Part shown: positions 16,515 to 24,559 of the stretch, one piece after another
Layout of the letters: the number at the start of each line of letters is the position of its first letter
Position numbering within the stretch: position 1 is the stretch's first letter
Assembly: GCA_963803755.1 (NCBI GenBank)
Contig: CAWDNP010000012.1
Coordinates: 124,001-188,000 of the forward strand
Length of the DNA stretch: 64,000 nucleotides
Reading direction: 5' to 3'
DNA from: CAVUPF01 sp963803755
Lineage (GTDB): Bacteria > Actinomycetota > Thermoleophilia > Solirubrobacterales > 70-9
Made by a program: the position numbers and the translations under genes
The notes under the pieces: model-generated
The model's input: the letters and a program-made list of their open reading frames with translations, nothing else
Databases searched by the model: none
Told to the model about the DNA's origin: nothing

Positions 16515-18006
16515 GTCTGAGTTGCGGCTAGAGCCGAGCCTGGAGGAGGCGCGGCGGCTCGCCGTGCAGGGCAACGTCGTCCCCATCCGTGCCTGTATCG
16601 TCGACGATTGCGAGACGCCGGTATCGGCATTTCTCAAGCTGCGCGCCGGCGAGCCAAGGGGGGCGCCCTGCTTCCTGCTGGAGTCGGCCGAGCAGGGCCA
16701 GGTCGGCCGCTACTCGTTCGTCGGCTTCCGGCCGCGCTCGGTGTTGCGCTGGAGTAACGACGTGCTCTCGGAGTCCGGCCGCGAGGACTGCGACGCCCCC
16801 GATCCATACGCCGTGGTCGCCGAGCGCCTCTCCGCGTTCCGCCCCGCCCCGGTCGAGGGCCTGCCGCCCTTCGCCGGTGGCGCGGTCGGCTTCTTTGGCT
16901 ATGACCTGGTGCGCACGGTCGAGCCGCTGGGCGAGCCCAACCCCGATCCGCTCGGCCTGCCGGACATGGCGCTGATGGTCACCGACGCGATGCTGGTCTT
17001 CGATCACCTGAGCCACGAGCTGACGATCCTCGCCTGCGCATTCGCCGACTCCGACGGCGGAATCGAGAGCGCCTACGCCCGCGCCGCCGAGCAGATCGCC
17101 GACGCCCGCCGCCTCCTGCGCGGCGCGGTACCGGTGCCTGAGCGCCCCGCCCTCGCCGAGCCGCCGCATTTCGCCTCCAACATGGAGCGTGAGCACTTCG
17201 AAGCCGCGGTCGCGCGGATCGTCGAGTACGTCCACGCCGGGGACGCCTTCCAGGTTGTTCCCTCGCAGCGCTTCTCGGCGCCGGCACCGGTCGAGGCGTT
17301 CTCGATCTACCGTGGCCTGCGCGCCGTCAACCCCTCTCCCTACATGTACTTCCTCGAGTTCGGCGACTTCCAGATCGCCGGCGCCTCGCCCGAGCCGCTG
17401 GTCAAGGTCCACGGTGACCGGGTGGAGACTCGCCCGATCGCCGGCACCTACCCGCGCGGGGCCAACGAGGAGGAGGACCGCCGCCTCGCCGAGCGCCTCG
17501 TCAACGACCCCAAGGAGCGGGCTGAGCACGTGATGCTGGTCGACCTCGGCCGCAACGACCTGGGGAGGGTCTGCGAGTACGGGACGGTGAGCGTCGACGA
17601 GCTGATGGTGGTCGAGACCTACTCCCACGTCCTGCACATCGTCAGCCAGGTCTCTGGGAGGCTGCGCGAGGGGGTGAGCGCGATGGACGTGCTGCGCTCG
17701 GCGCTCCCCGCTGGCACGCTGTCCGGCGCGCCGAAGGTCCGAGCGATGCAGATCATCGACGAGCTGGAGCCGGTCAAGCGCTGCTCCTACGGCGGCGCGA
17801 TCGGCTACCTCTCCTGGAACGGCGACCTCGACACCGCAATCCACATCCGTACCGTTGTCGTCAAGGACGGCCAGGTCCATGTGCAGGCAGGCGGTGGCAC
17901 CGTCGCCGACGCCAAGCCCGCCTATGAGTACAACGAGTCGGTGAACAAGGCGAAGGCGGTCTTCCGCGCGGTGGAGCTCGCCTGCGAGCAACCCGATTGG
18001 CCGTAG
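16498..18006 (+). CDS. trpE: Anthranilate synthase component I
   Basis: 502 residues. The tryptophan feedback site is visible as LLES (residues 60-63) plus the downstream GRYSF serine. The chorismate-binding domain includes AFQVVPSQRFS, ASPEPLVKV, RPIAGTYPRG, LVDLGRNDLGRV and the PAGTLSGAPKVRAM motif. With TrpG it converts chorismate and glutamine to anthranilate. Start ATG 16498 lies inside the end of hisIE, so the two are co-translated. The gene is followed by trpG after 3 nt. Confidence 0.97.
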   Translation: MAVAAESELRLEPSLEEARRLAVQGNVVPIRACIVDDCETPVSAFLKLRAGEPRGAPCFLLESAEQGQVGRYSFVGFRPRSVLRWSNDVLSESGREDCDAPDPYAVVAERLSAFRPAPVEGLPPFAGGAVGFFGYDLVRTVEPLGEPNPDPLGLPDMALMVTDAMLVFDHLSHELTILACAFADSDGGIESAYARAAEQIADARRLLRGAVPVPERPALAEPPHFASNMEREHFEAAVARIVEYVHAGDAFQVVPSQRFSAPAPVEAFSIYRGLRAVNPSPYMYFLEFGDFQIAGASPEPLVKVHGDRVETRPIAGTYPRGANEEEDRRLAERLVNDPKERAEHVMLVDLGRNDLGRVCEYGTVSVDELMVVETYSHVLHIVSQVSGRLREGVSAMDVLRSALPAGTLSGAPKVRAMQIIDELEPVKRCSYGGAIGYLSWNGDLDTAIHIRTVVVKDGQVHVQAGGGTVADAKPAYEYNESVNKAKAVFRAVELACEQPDWP

Positions 18007-18009
18007 CGA

Positions 18010-18573
18010 ATGCGCGTTCTGATAATCGACAACTACGACTCCTTCACTTACAACCTCGTCCAGTATCTGGGCGAGCTGGGAGCAGAGATCGAGGTTGTGC
18101 GCAACGACAAGGCGACCGTGCCCGAACTGCTGGAGCGTCGCCCCGGCCGCCTCGTCGTCTCGCCCGGCCCCTGCACACCCGCTGAGGCGGGGGTCTCGGT
18201 CAAGGCGATCCGCGCCTTCGCCGAGGCTGGCACGCCCGTGCTCGGGGTCTGCCTCGGGCACCAGGCGATGGTCGAGGCGTTTGGCGGGCGCGTCGTCCAA
18301 GGCGAACCGGTCCACGGCAAGGACGCCGAGGTCACCCACGACGGCCGGACGATTTACGCTGGCCTGCCGAGTCCGCTCCTCGCCGGGCGCTACCACTCGC
18401 TCGTCGCCGACCCCGACCTGCCGGCGGAGCTGGAGTTGAGCGCCAGGCTGGGCGATGTCGTGATGGGTGCCCGCCATCGCAAGCTGCCGGCGGAGGGCGT
18501 CCAGTTCCACCCCGAGTCGGTGCTGACCCCGCAGGGCAAGCACCTGCTCGCCAACTTCCTCGGGGAGGGCTGA
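18010..18573 (+). CDS. trpG: Anthranilate synthase component II (glutamine amidotransferase)
   Basis: A 187-residue class I amidotransferase: IDNYDSFTYNLVQYLGELG at the start, the oxyanion region SPGPCTPAEAG, the nucleophile Cys in GVCLGHQAM and the His-Glu pair in VQFHPESVLT. It supplies ammonia to TrpE. It could in principle also serve aminodeoxychorismate synthase, but its place between trpE and trpD argues for anthranilate synthase. The stop shares one base with the trpD ATG. Confidence 0.96.
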   Translation: MRVLIIDNYDSFTYNLVQYLGELGAEIEVVRNDKATVPELLERRPGRLVVSPGPCTPAEAGVSVKAIRAFAEAGTPVLGVCLGHQAMVEAFGGRVVQGEPVHGKDAEVTHDGRTIYAGLPSPLLAGRYHSLVADPDLPAELELSARLGDVVMGARHRKLPAEGVQFHPESVLTPQGKHLLANFLGEG

Positions 18574-19601
18574 TGCCCAACGAAGTGGTGACCCGCGCGA
18601 TTGACGCCGTCTGTCGCGGCGACCACCTCACCGTCGACCACGCCTCCGCGGTGCTGGCCGAGATCATGGAGGGGCGCACCGACCCTGTCCAGACCGGCGC
18701 CTTCCTGATCGCCCTGCGCGCCAAGGGGGAGACGGTGCCTGAGCTGGTCGGCTTGGCGCGGACGATGCGGGCGCTCGCCTCCCACGTCAGCGTCGAGCGG
18801 GCCGACCTGCTCGACACCGCAGGCACGGGCGGCGGTCCCTCCACCTTCAACGTCTCCACCACGGCGGCGCTGGTCGCAGCCGGCGCCGGCTGCGCCGTCG
18901 CCAAGCACGGCAACCGCTCCAACACGAGCAGGTGCGGCTCTGCCGACCTGCTCGAGGCTTTGGGGGTGAACATCGACCTCGGTCCCGCCGCGGTCGCCCG
19001 CTGCATCGATGAGGTCGGCTTCGGCTTCATGTTCGCTCCCCGCCACCACGCGGCGATGGCCCACGTGGTGGCGGTCCGCAAAGAGCTGGGGGTGAGGACG
19101 ATCTTCAACTTCCTCGGTCCCCTGACCAACCCCGCAGGCGCCGAGCGCCAGCTGCTCGGCGTCTCCGACCGCCACTACCAGGAGACGATCGCCGAGGCGC
19201 TGGTAGGCCTCGGTTCCGTGCGGGCGATGGTGGTCGCGGCCGAGGACGGCGTTGATGAGCTCTCGATCTCGGCGCGGACCCGGGTGATCGAGGTCGCCGA
19301 GGGCAGCACCTCGGAGTGGTTCGTGGAACCGGGCGAGCTCGGACTGGCCGAGGCCAAGCTGGAGGAGGTCGCTGGCGGCACGCCGGAGGAGAACGCCGCT
19401 GTCTCGCGCGCCGTCCTGGAGGGCGAGAGAGGCTCGCGCCGCGACCTCGTCCTGCTCAACGCCGGCGCCGCGATCTACGTCGGGGGCCTCGCCGCTGACC
19501 TCGGCGAGGGGGTTGCCAAGGCCGCCGCCGCGATCGACTCGGGCGCAGCCCGCCACGTGCTCGATCGCCTTATCGCAACTACCGCCGAGCTCCGCGACTA
19601 G
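18573..19601 (+). CDS. trpD: Anthranilate phosphoribosyltransferase
   Basis: A 342-residue homodimeric transferase that adds ribose-5-phosphate from PRPP to anthranilate. The PRPP-binding GTGGGPSTFNVST loop, the KHGNRS anthranilate site, FNFLGPLTNPA and the metal-binding DGVDELS are all present. Start ATG overlaps the trpG stop by one base. The TAG stop is also the first half of the -10-like TAGGCT upstream of trpC. Confidence 0.97.
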   Translation: MPNEVVTRAIDAVCRGDHLTVDHASAVLAEIMEGRTDPVQTGAFLIALRAKGETVPELVGLARTMRALASHVSVERADLLDTAGTGGGPSTFNVSTTAALVAAGAGCAVAKHGNRSNTSRCGSADLLEALGVNIDLGPAAVARCIDEVGFGFMFAPRHHAAMAHVVAVRKELGVRTIFNFLGPLTNPAGAERQLLGVSDRHYQETIAEALVGLGSVRAMVVAAEDGVDELSISARTRVIEVAEGSTSEWFVEPGELGLAEAKLEEVAGGTPEENAAVSRAVLEGERGSRRDLVLLNAGAAIYVGGLAADLGEGVAKAAAAIDSGAARHVLDRLIATTAELRD

Positions 19602-19604
19602 GCT
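19599..19604 (+). promoter_or_regulatory. Possible -10 TAGGCT sharing the trpD stop codon
   Basis: TAGGCT begins at the TAG stop of trpD and ends 11 nt before GTG 19616 of trpC. The spacing is at the long end for a leaderless start. Confidence 0.3.
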
Positions 19605-19615
19605 CTGCCGATCAA

Positions 19616-20404
19616 GTGGGCACGATCGAGCAGCTCATCTCCGTCGCCCGCCAGGGTGTGAACCGCCGCCGCCTCGAGGTCCCTCAGGCCGACCTCGAGG
19701 CACGGCTCTCTGAGCAGGGCGGAAGCCGCCCCTTCGGCGAGGCACTGGCCCGCCCTGGCCTCTCTCTGATCGCCGAGTTCAAGCGGCGCTCGCCCAGCGC
19801 CGGGGAGATCTCTCCCACGGCCCAGGTGGCCGATCGGGTTGGAGCCTATGAGAGGGGGGGCGCGACGGCGCTCTCGATCCTGACCGATGAGACCAACTTC
19901 GGTGGCTCGCTCGAGGACCTGCGCACCGCCCGGATGGCCTGCGGCTTGCCGATCCTCCGCAAGGACTTCATGGTCGACCCCTACCAGCTCTATGAGGCGG
20001 CGGTCAACGGTGCCGACGCGGTCCTGTTGATCGTCCGCGCTCTCGACGATCATGCCCTGCGCTCGATGCACGAGGAGGCACGCGCAATCGACCTTGACTG
20101 CCTGGTGGAGGTTCACGATGCGGCGGAGCTGGAGCGGGCGCTGGAACTGGGCGCCGACGTGATCGGGATCAACAACCGCGATCTCGACGAGGGAACGGTT
20201 GACGTCTCCACCACCTACGAGCTGATGCCGGGCGTGCCGGCGGGCAAGACGGTCGTCGCCGAGAGCGGGATCTCGACGCGGGAGGAGCTGACGGAGCTGG
20301 AGCGAGCGGGCGTCGACGCCGCGCTGATCGGCGGGGCGCTGATGGAAGCTGCCGACCCCGAGGCGAAGGCTCGCGAGCTGACCGGCGCCGGCGAGAGCCA
20401 GTGA
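19616..20404 (+). CDS. trpC: Indole-3-glycerol phosphate synthase
   Basis: A 262-residue TIM barrel: LIAEFKRRSPSAGEI (catalytic Lys and Glu), ALSILTDETNFGGSLEDL, PILRKDFMVDPYQLYEA, DCLVEVHDAAELERAL, IGINNRDLDEGTVD and VAESGIST. It performs the decarboxylating ring closure that makes indole-glycerol phosphate. The GTG start lies 14 nt after trpD. The next gene in the same direction is a HtrA protease rather than trpF. Confidence 0.96.
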   Translation: MGTIEQLISVARQGVNRRRLEVPQADLEARLSEQGGSRPFGEALARPGLSLIAEFKRRSPSAGEISPTAQVADRVGAYERGGATALSILTDETNFGGSLEDLRTARMACGLPILRKDFMVDPYQLYEAAVNGADAVLLIVRALDDHALRSMHEEARAIDLDCLVEVHDAAELERALELGADVIGINNRDLDEGTVDVSTTYELMPGVPAGKTVVAESGISTREELTELERAGVDAALIGGALMEAADPEAKARELTGAGESQ

Positions 20405-20438
20405 GCACTCGCGCCCCTGAGCGGGCCCCGTCGAATTT

Positions 20439-20464
20439 AAGAATTCTTTTAGGGTTGTTTAGGG
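20439..20464 (+). promoter_or_regulatory. AT-rich htrA control region: 10-bp palindrome plus TTTAGGG direct repeat
   Basis: AAGAATTCTT at 20439-20448 is a perfect palindrome. It runs into two TTTAGGG copies at 20448-20454 and 20458-20464, exactly 10 bp apart, one helical turn. A -10-like TAGGGT sits at 20450-20455, giving a leader of about 34 nt before ATG 20496. Direct repeats spaced by about one turn are typical of OmpR-type response-regulator sites; this is inference. Confidence 0.45.
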
Positions 20465-20495
20465 GCGACTCAGCGCTGCCCCGGACCATCGCCAC

Positions 20496-21743
20496 ATGAC
20501 ACACAGGGCGCAGCGCTTCTTCCGCACCCCTTTCGGCTCGGCCCTATTGGGGGGCGCCGTCGTCGGAGTTTTCGGCTGGATCGCGATCGCCGCCGGCTGG
20601 ATCGAGGCGCAGGGCGGCTCGACCACGACGATCGCCGCGCCCCTGGCTACCCCCGCCTCCAGCAAGAGCGGCAACCCCAACGTCGTCAACCAGATCTACC
20701 GCCGCGACGGGCAAGGGGTCGCCTTCATCCAGGCCGAAATTCCCGCCAAGCGCTCCCCCTCGCCGTTCGGGCCGTTCGGAGAAGAATCGGAAAAGGAAAG
20801 CGGCGGCACCGCGACCGGCTCCGGCATCGTCATCGACTCCAACGGCCATATCCTCACCAACAACCACGTGATCGCCGGTGCCAGCCACATCCAGGTCAAA
20901 CTGGGTGCCTCAAACACCTCCTACAACGCCACCGTGGTCGGCACCGACCCGGCGACGGACCTGGCGCTGCTCAAGGTGAATGCTCCATCCGACCAGCTCC
21001 ACCCACTGTCGCTCGGTAACTCCTCGAAGATCGAAGTCGGCGACCCGGTGGTCGCAATCGGCAACCCCTTCGGTCTCGATCGAACCGTTACCAGCGGCAT
21101 CGTCTCGGCGCTTCAGCGCCAGATCCAGGCCCCCGACGGCTTCTCGATCTCCAACGTGATCCAGACCGATGCTGCGATCAACCCCGGCAACTCGGGCGGA
21201 CCGCTGATCGAAGCTGCTGGCAACGTGATCGGGATCAACTCGCAGATCGAGACCGGCGGCAGCGGCAGCGACGGCAACGTCGGCATCGGCTTCGCGATCC
21301 CGATCAACACAGCACGGGAAGAGATCAGCCAGCTGGAGACGACGGGCAAGGTCAAGCACGCGTTCCTCGGTATCACCGGGACCAGCGTCACCCCGGCCCT
21401 GGCCCAGGCGGTCAACCTGCCGGTCAAGGAAGGCGTGCTCGTCCAAGAAGTGGTCAAGAACGGTCCCGCCGACAAGGCGGGTATCCAGGGCGGCACCACC
21501 GCGGCGACGATCGACGGCGCCAACTTCAGTCTCGGTGGCGACATCATCACCAAGATCAACGGCAAGAAGATCTCCTCGATGGACGAAGTGGTCAGCATCG
21601 TCAACGCCGCCAAGCCGGGAGAATCGCTCGAAGTCACGGTGCTGCGTGGCGGCTCGACCAAGACGGTGACCGTAACGCTGGGCGAACGCCCCGCGTCGAT
21701 CCGCGACGCTCAGTCCGGGTCGATCGGCCCCCTGGGCAAATAG
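20496..21743 (+). CDS. Membrane-anchored HtrA/DegP-type serine protease with PDZ domain
   Basis: 415 residues. One N-terminal membrane helix (residues 13-35) anchors a trypsin-like domain with the catalytic triad His124 (TNNHVIAG), Asp155 (DPATDLALL) and Ser233 (NPGNSGGPL). A PDZ domain covers about 310-400 (GPADKAGIQ, GDIITKINGKKI). HtrA proteases degrade misfolded envelope proteins. The gene splits trpC from trpF but has its own AT-rich promoter region, so it is probably a stress gene embedded in the operon. Codon use looks like its neighbours. Confidence 0.92.
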   Translation: MTHRAQRFFRTPFGSALLGGAVVGVFGWIAIAAGWIEAQGGSTTTIAAPLATPASSKSGNPNVVNQIYRRDGQGVAFIQAEIPAKRSPSPFGPFGEESEKESGGTATGSGIVIDSNGHILTNNHVIAGASHIQVKLGASNTSYNATVVGTDPATDLALLKVNAPSDQLHPLSLGNSSKIEVGDPVVAIGNPFGLDRTVTSGIVSALQRQIQAPDGFSISNVIQTDAAINPGNSGGPLIEAAGNVIGINSQIETGGSGSDGNVGIGFAIPINTAREEISQLETTGKVKHAFLGITGTSVTPALAQAVNLPVKEGVLVQEVVKNGPADKAGIQGGTTAATIDGANFSLGGDIITKINGKKISSMDEVVSIVNAAKPGESLEVTVLRGGSTKTVTVTLGERPASIRDAQSGSIGPLGK

Positions 21744-21749
21744 CTCCCG

Positions 21750-21755
21750 TACCCT
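21750..21755 (+). promoter_or_regulatory. -10 hexamer TACCCT upstream of trpF
   Basis: TACCCT ends 6 nt before GTG 21762. The spacer is GGAGGG, which could also act as a close Shine-Dalgarno. It would give trpFBA a transcript independent of htrA. Confidence 0.4.
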
Positions 21756-21761
21756 GGAGGG

Positions 21762-22397
21762 GTGCGGGTCAAGATCTGCGGAGTCACGAGCCTAGACGAC
21801 GCCGCCGAGGCGGTGCGCCTCGGGGCGTGGGCAGTCGGCCTCGTCCACTACGAGGACAGCCCGCGGCGATGCGAGCCGGACCGGGCGGCCAAGATCGGCG
21901 CAGCGTTCCGTCGCAAGTGCGAGGTGGCGGGCGTCTTCGTCAACCCGGAGCTGGAGGAGGTGGACAAGGCGGTCGAGAGCGCCGGCCTGACCATGGTGCA
22001 GCTGAACGGGGGGGAGGGTCCCTCGTTCTGCGCCGAGGTGGCGCGGCGGACTGGGGTTAAGGTGGTGAAGGCGGTCCATGTCGCCAGCGCCGCCAACATC
22101 CACGCGGCCGAGGCCTACCGCACCGACTTCCACCTCTTTGACCGACGCAGCCGGGGCCTCTGGGGCGGGACCGGGGAGAGCTTTGATTGGGGGCTGCTGG
22201 CCGAGCGTCGCTCCGAGGTGCCGGCGATCCTCGCCGGCGGCTTGCGCCCCGAGAACGTCGCCGAGGCGATCGCGGTCACCCATCCCTACGCGGTCGACGT
22301 CGCGAGCGGGGTGGAGGCCGAGCCCGGCCGCAAGGACCACGCGAGGATGGCCGCTTTCTTCGAGGCCGCCAAGGCCGCTAGCGTCCCCGCCGCATGA
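21762..22397 (+). CDS. trpF: Phosphoribosylanthranilate isomerase
   Basis: A 211-residue TIM barrel beginning VKICGVTSLDDA with the catalytic Cys, then VGVFVNPELEEVDKA-type strands (here VAGVFVNPELEEV), MVQLNGGEG, DRRSRGLWGGTGESFDW and ILAGGLRPENVAEA, with the catalytic Asp in the usual region replaced by a divergent LFDRRS segment. It carries out the Amadori rearrangement in tryptophan synthesis. It ends in an ATGA overlap with trpB. Confidence 0.94.
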   Translation: MRVKICGVTSLDDAAEAVRLGAWAVGLVHYEDSPRRCEPDRAAKIGAAFRRKCEVAGVFVNPELEEVDKAVESAGLTMVQLNGGEGPSFCAEVARRTGVKVVKAVHVASAANIHAAEAYRTDFHLFDRRSRGLWGGTGESFDWGLLAERRSEVPAILAGGLRPENVAEAIAVTHPYAVDVASGVEAEPGRKDHARMAAFFEAAKAASVPAA

Positions 22398-23560
22398 GCG
22401 CGGTGGAGGAGCGGTTCGGGCCCTACGGGGGCCGCTATGTGCCGGAGACGCTGATCCCGGCGCTCGAGGAGCTGACCGCCGCCTGGGCCGCAGCCCGCGA
22501 GGATGGGAAGTTCCAGCGCAAGCTCGCCCTTCTGCACCGCGACTTCATCGGTCGCCCGACGCCGCTCTACCTGGCAGAGCGGCTCTCCGAGCGAGCCGGG
22601 CGCACCGTCTATCTGAAGCGCGAGGACCTCGCCCACACCGGCGCCCATAAGATCAACAACGCGATCGGCCAAGCCCTGCTCGCACAGCGGATGGGCAAGC
22701 CCAGGGTGATCGCCGAGACGGGCGCCGGCCAGCACGGGGTGGCGACGGCGACCGCCTGCGCCCTGCTCGGCCTTAAGTGCGTCGTCTACATGGGGACCGA
22801 GGACATCCGCCGCCAGGCGCCCAACGTCGACCGGATGCGATTGCTCGGAGCCGAGGTGGTTCCGGTGCAGGCCGGCGCCCGTACCCTGAAGGAGGCGGTC
22901 AGCGCCGCGATCCGCGACTGGGTAGCGAACGTCGAGACGACCCACTACGTAATTGGCTCCGCGGTCGGGCCGGCGCCGTTCCCGGCACTGGTGCGCGACC
23001 TTCAGAGGGTGATCGGCGAGGAGGCTCGCGAGCAGGCGCTGGGCGCCGAGGGATCGCTTCCCGCCCGGGTGATCGCCTGCGTTGGCGGCGGCTCCAACTC
23101 GATCGGGATCTTCACCCCGTTCCTGGCCGATGAGGGGGTCGAGCTGATCGGCGTCGAGGCTGCGGGGGAGGGCATGGAGAGCGGCCGCCACGGCGCCTCG
23201 CTGCTCGCCGGCAGAGCGGGGGTCCTGCACGGCTCGCTCTCCTCGGTGATCGCCGACGAGGAAGGCCAGATCCTCGAGGCGCACTCGGTTTCCGCCGGCC
23301 TCGACTATCCGGGGGTCGGTCCCGAGCACGCCCACCTGCGCGACACAGGTCGGGCCAGCTACTACGCGGTGACCGACGGGCAGGCGCTTGCCGCCTTCAC
23401 CCAACTCTCGCGCCTGGAGGGGATCATCCCAGCGCTGGAGTCCTCCCACGCGATCGCCTGGTTGCTTGAGAACAGAGGTGGGGACGGATACGACGTCCTC
23501 TGTCTGTCCGGGCGCGGCGACAAGGACCTGGTCGAGGTGATGGAGCGGACAGGTGGCTGA
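22394..23560 (+). CDS. trpB: Tryptophan synthase beta chain
   Basis: 388 residues. FGPYGGRYVPETL is the usual start. The PLP lysine lies in KREDLAHTGAHKINNAIGQ, AETGAGQHGVATATA binds the carboxylate, the phosphate loop is GGGSNSIG and SAGLDYPGVGPEHA is the family hallmark. It condenses indole with serine. It is of the TrpB1 type and is followed by trpA with an 8-nt overlap, as expected for the channelled alpha-beta complex. Confidence 0.98.
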   Translation: MSAVEERFGPYGGRYVPETLIPALEELTAAWAAAREDGKFQRKLALLHRDFIGRPTPLYLAERLSERAGRTVYLKREDLAHTGAHKINNAIGQALLAQRMGKPRVIAETGAGQHGVATATACALLGLKCVVYMGTEDIRRQAPNVDRMRLLGAEVVPVQAGARTLKEAVSAAIRDWVANVETTHYVIGSAVGPAPFPALVRDLQRVIGEEAREQALGAEGSLPARVIACVGGGSNSIGIFTPFLADEGVELIGVEAAGEGMESGRHGASLLAGRAGVLHGSLSSVIADEEGQILEAHSVSAGLDYPGVGPEHAHLRDTGRASYYAVTDGQALAAFTQLSRLEGIIPALESSHAIAWLLENRGGDGYDVLCLSGRGDKDLVEVMERTGG

Positions 23561-24371
23561 GGCGACCCTGACCGGGGTCGAGCGGATTGCCGGTGCCTTC
23601 GACGCCGCTCGCGCCGAGAGTCGCGCCGCGTTGATGCCATACATGATGGTCGGCTACCCCGACCGCGAGTTCTCGCTGGCGATTGCCGCCGCCTACGCTA
23701 ACGCGGGCGCCGATCTGATCGAGCTGGGGGTGCCTTTCTCCGATCCTCTGGCCGACGGCCCGACGATCCACGCCGCCGCAACCGCGGCGCTGGCCGCGGG
23801 CGCCACCCTGGACACCGCCCTGGAGGCCTGCGCGTCGGTCGCCGACCGGGTGCCAGTCGTCCTCATGGTCTACGCCAACATGGTGCTGGCGCACGGGGGG
23901 GCGGCGGACTTCGCCCGCCGCGCGGCTGATGCCGGCGCCGCCGGCGCGATCGTCCCCGACCTGCCACTCGGCGAGGGGGATGAGGTGCTTGAGGCGTTCT
24001 CTGCCGCCGGGCTGGCGCCGGTGCCGCTGGTCGCGCCGACCACCCCGCCCGAGCGCCGCGCCAGGATCTGCGCCGCCGCCCGGGGCTTCGTCTACGTGGT
24101 CTCCACGATCGGCACGACGGGCGAGCGCGACGCGCTTCCCCCGGCCCTCTTCGAGCTGGTGTCGGCGACCAAGGCGGAGTCTGAGGTACCGGCGGCCGTC
24201 GGCTTCGGGATCGGGACGCCGCAGCAGGCCGCGCAGGTAGGAGAGGTCGCCGATGGCGTGATCATCGGCAGTCGGCTGGTTCGGGCCGCCGGCGAGGCGG
24301 GCTCTCCGGAGGCGGCCGCGGAAGCCGTTACCGCCTTACTGCGCGAGACGCGCGCCGCCCTCGCAGGTTAG
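23553..24371 (+). CDS. trpA: Tryptophan synthase alpha chain
   Basis: A 272-residue TIM barrel that cleaves indole-glycerol phosphate. The catalytic Glu and Asp lie in DLIELGVPFSDPLADGPTIHAA; MVYANMVLAHG, GAIVPDLPLGEGDE, VYVVSTIGTTGER and GFGIGTPQQAAQV follow. The start is GTG 23553 within trpB. The TAG stop is also the first half of a -10-like TAGGAT for the next small ORF. Confidence 0.97.
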   Translation: MAEATLTGVERIAGAFDAARAESRAALMPYMMVGYPDREFSLAIAAAYANAGADLIELGVPFSDPLADGPTIHAAATAALAAGATLDTALEACASVADRVPVVLMVYANMVLAHGGAADFARRAADAGAAGAIVPDLPLGEGDEVLEAFSAAGLAPVPLVAPTTPPERRARICAAARGFVYVVSTIGTTGERDALPPALFELVSATKAESEVPAAVGFGIGTPQQAAQVGEVADGVIIGSRLVRAAGEAGSPEAAAEAVTALLRETRAALAG

Positions 24372-24374
24372 GAT
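24369..24374 (+). promoter_or_regulatory. -10 hexamer TAGGAT overlapping the trpA stop codon
   Basis: TAGGAT starts at the trpA TAG and ends 8 nt before ATG 24383. Confidence 0.5.
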
Positions 24375-24382
24375 CAGCGCCC

Positions 24383-24529
24383 ATGGGACTGGTCGTAACG
24401 CTCTTCTTGGCGCTCGCCGCGATGACGGTTTCCTACGCCCTCGGCCAGGGCGGCCCGGTGGCCGCGCTCGTCTTTGGCACGGTGCTGCTGATCGGTGCCG
24501 CGATCCGCATCGCCCAGCCGAAGTCCTAG
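24383..24529 (+). CDS. Small two-helix membrane protein, 48 residues
   Basis: The ORF begins MGLVVTLFLALAAMTVSYAL and has two hydrophobic stretches (about 3-20 and 26-44) with a charged end (IAQPKS). It fills nearly all the space between trpA and pfkA, is preceded at the expected distance by TAGGAT, and has the strong third-position G/C use of its neighbours. Such tiny membrane ORFs are easily missed. I do not recognise a family and infer no function. Confidence 0.55.
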   Translation: MGLVVTLFLALAAMTVSYALGQGGPVAALVFGTVLLIGAAIRIAQPKS

Positions 24530-24547
24530 CCGCCCGCGGGCAGCTTC

Positions 24548-24553
24548 TAAGCT
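24548..24553 (+). promoter_or_regulatory. -10 hexamer TAAGCT for leaderless pfkA
   Basis: TAAGCT ends 6 nt before ATG 24560, with no Shine-Dalgarno. Confidence 0.5.
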
Positions 24554-24559
24554 GGGCGA

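Noticed and set aside
16528..18543. A 671-codon minus-strand frame over trpE-trpG
   Set aside because: Shadow of two well-conserved genes; the translated sequence is low-complexity Arg/Leu/Asp/Val.
20401..20420. AGCACTC near the start of the htrA upstream region resembles half of a CIRCE element
   Set aside because: The second half (GAGTGCTAA at a 9-nt distance) is absent; one half-site is not evidence for HrcA binding.
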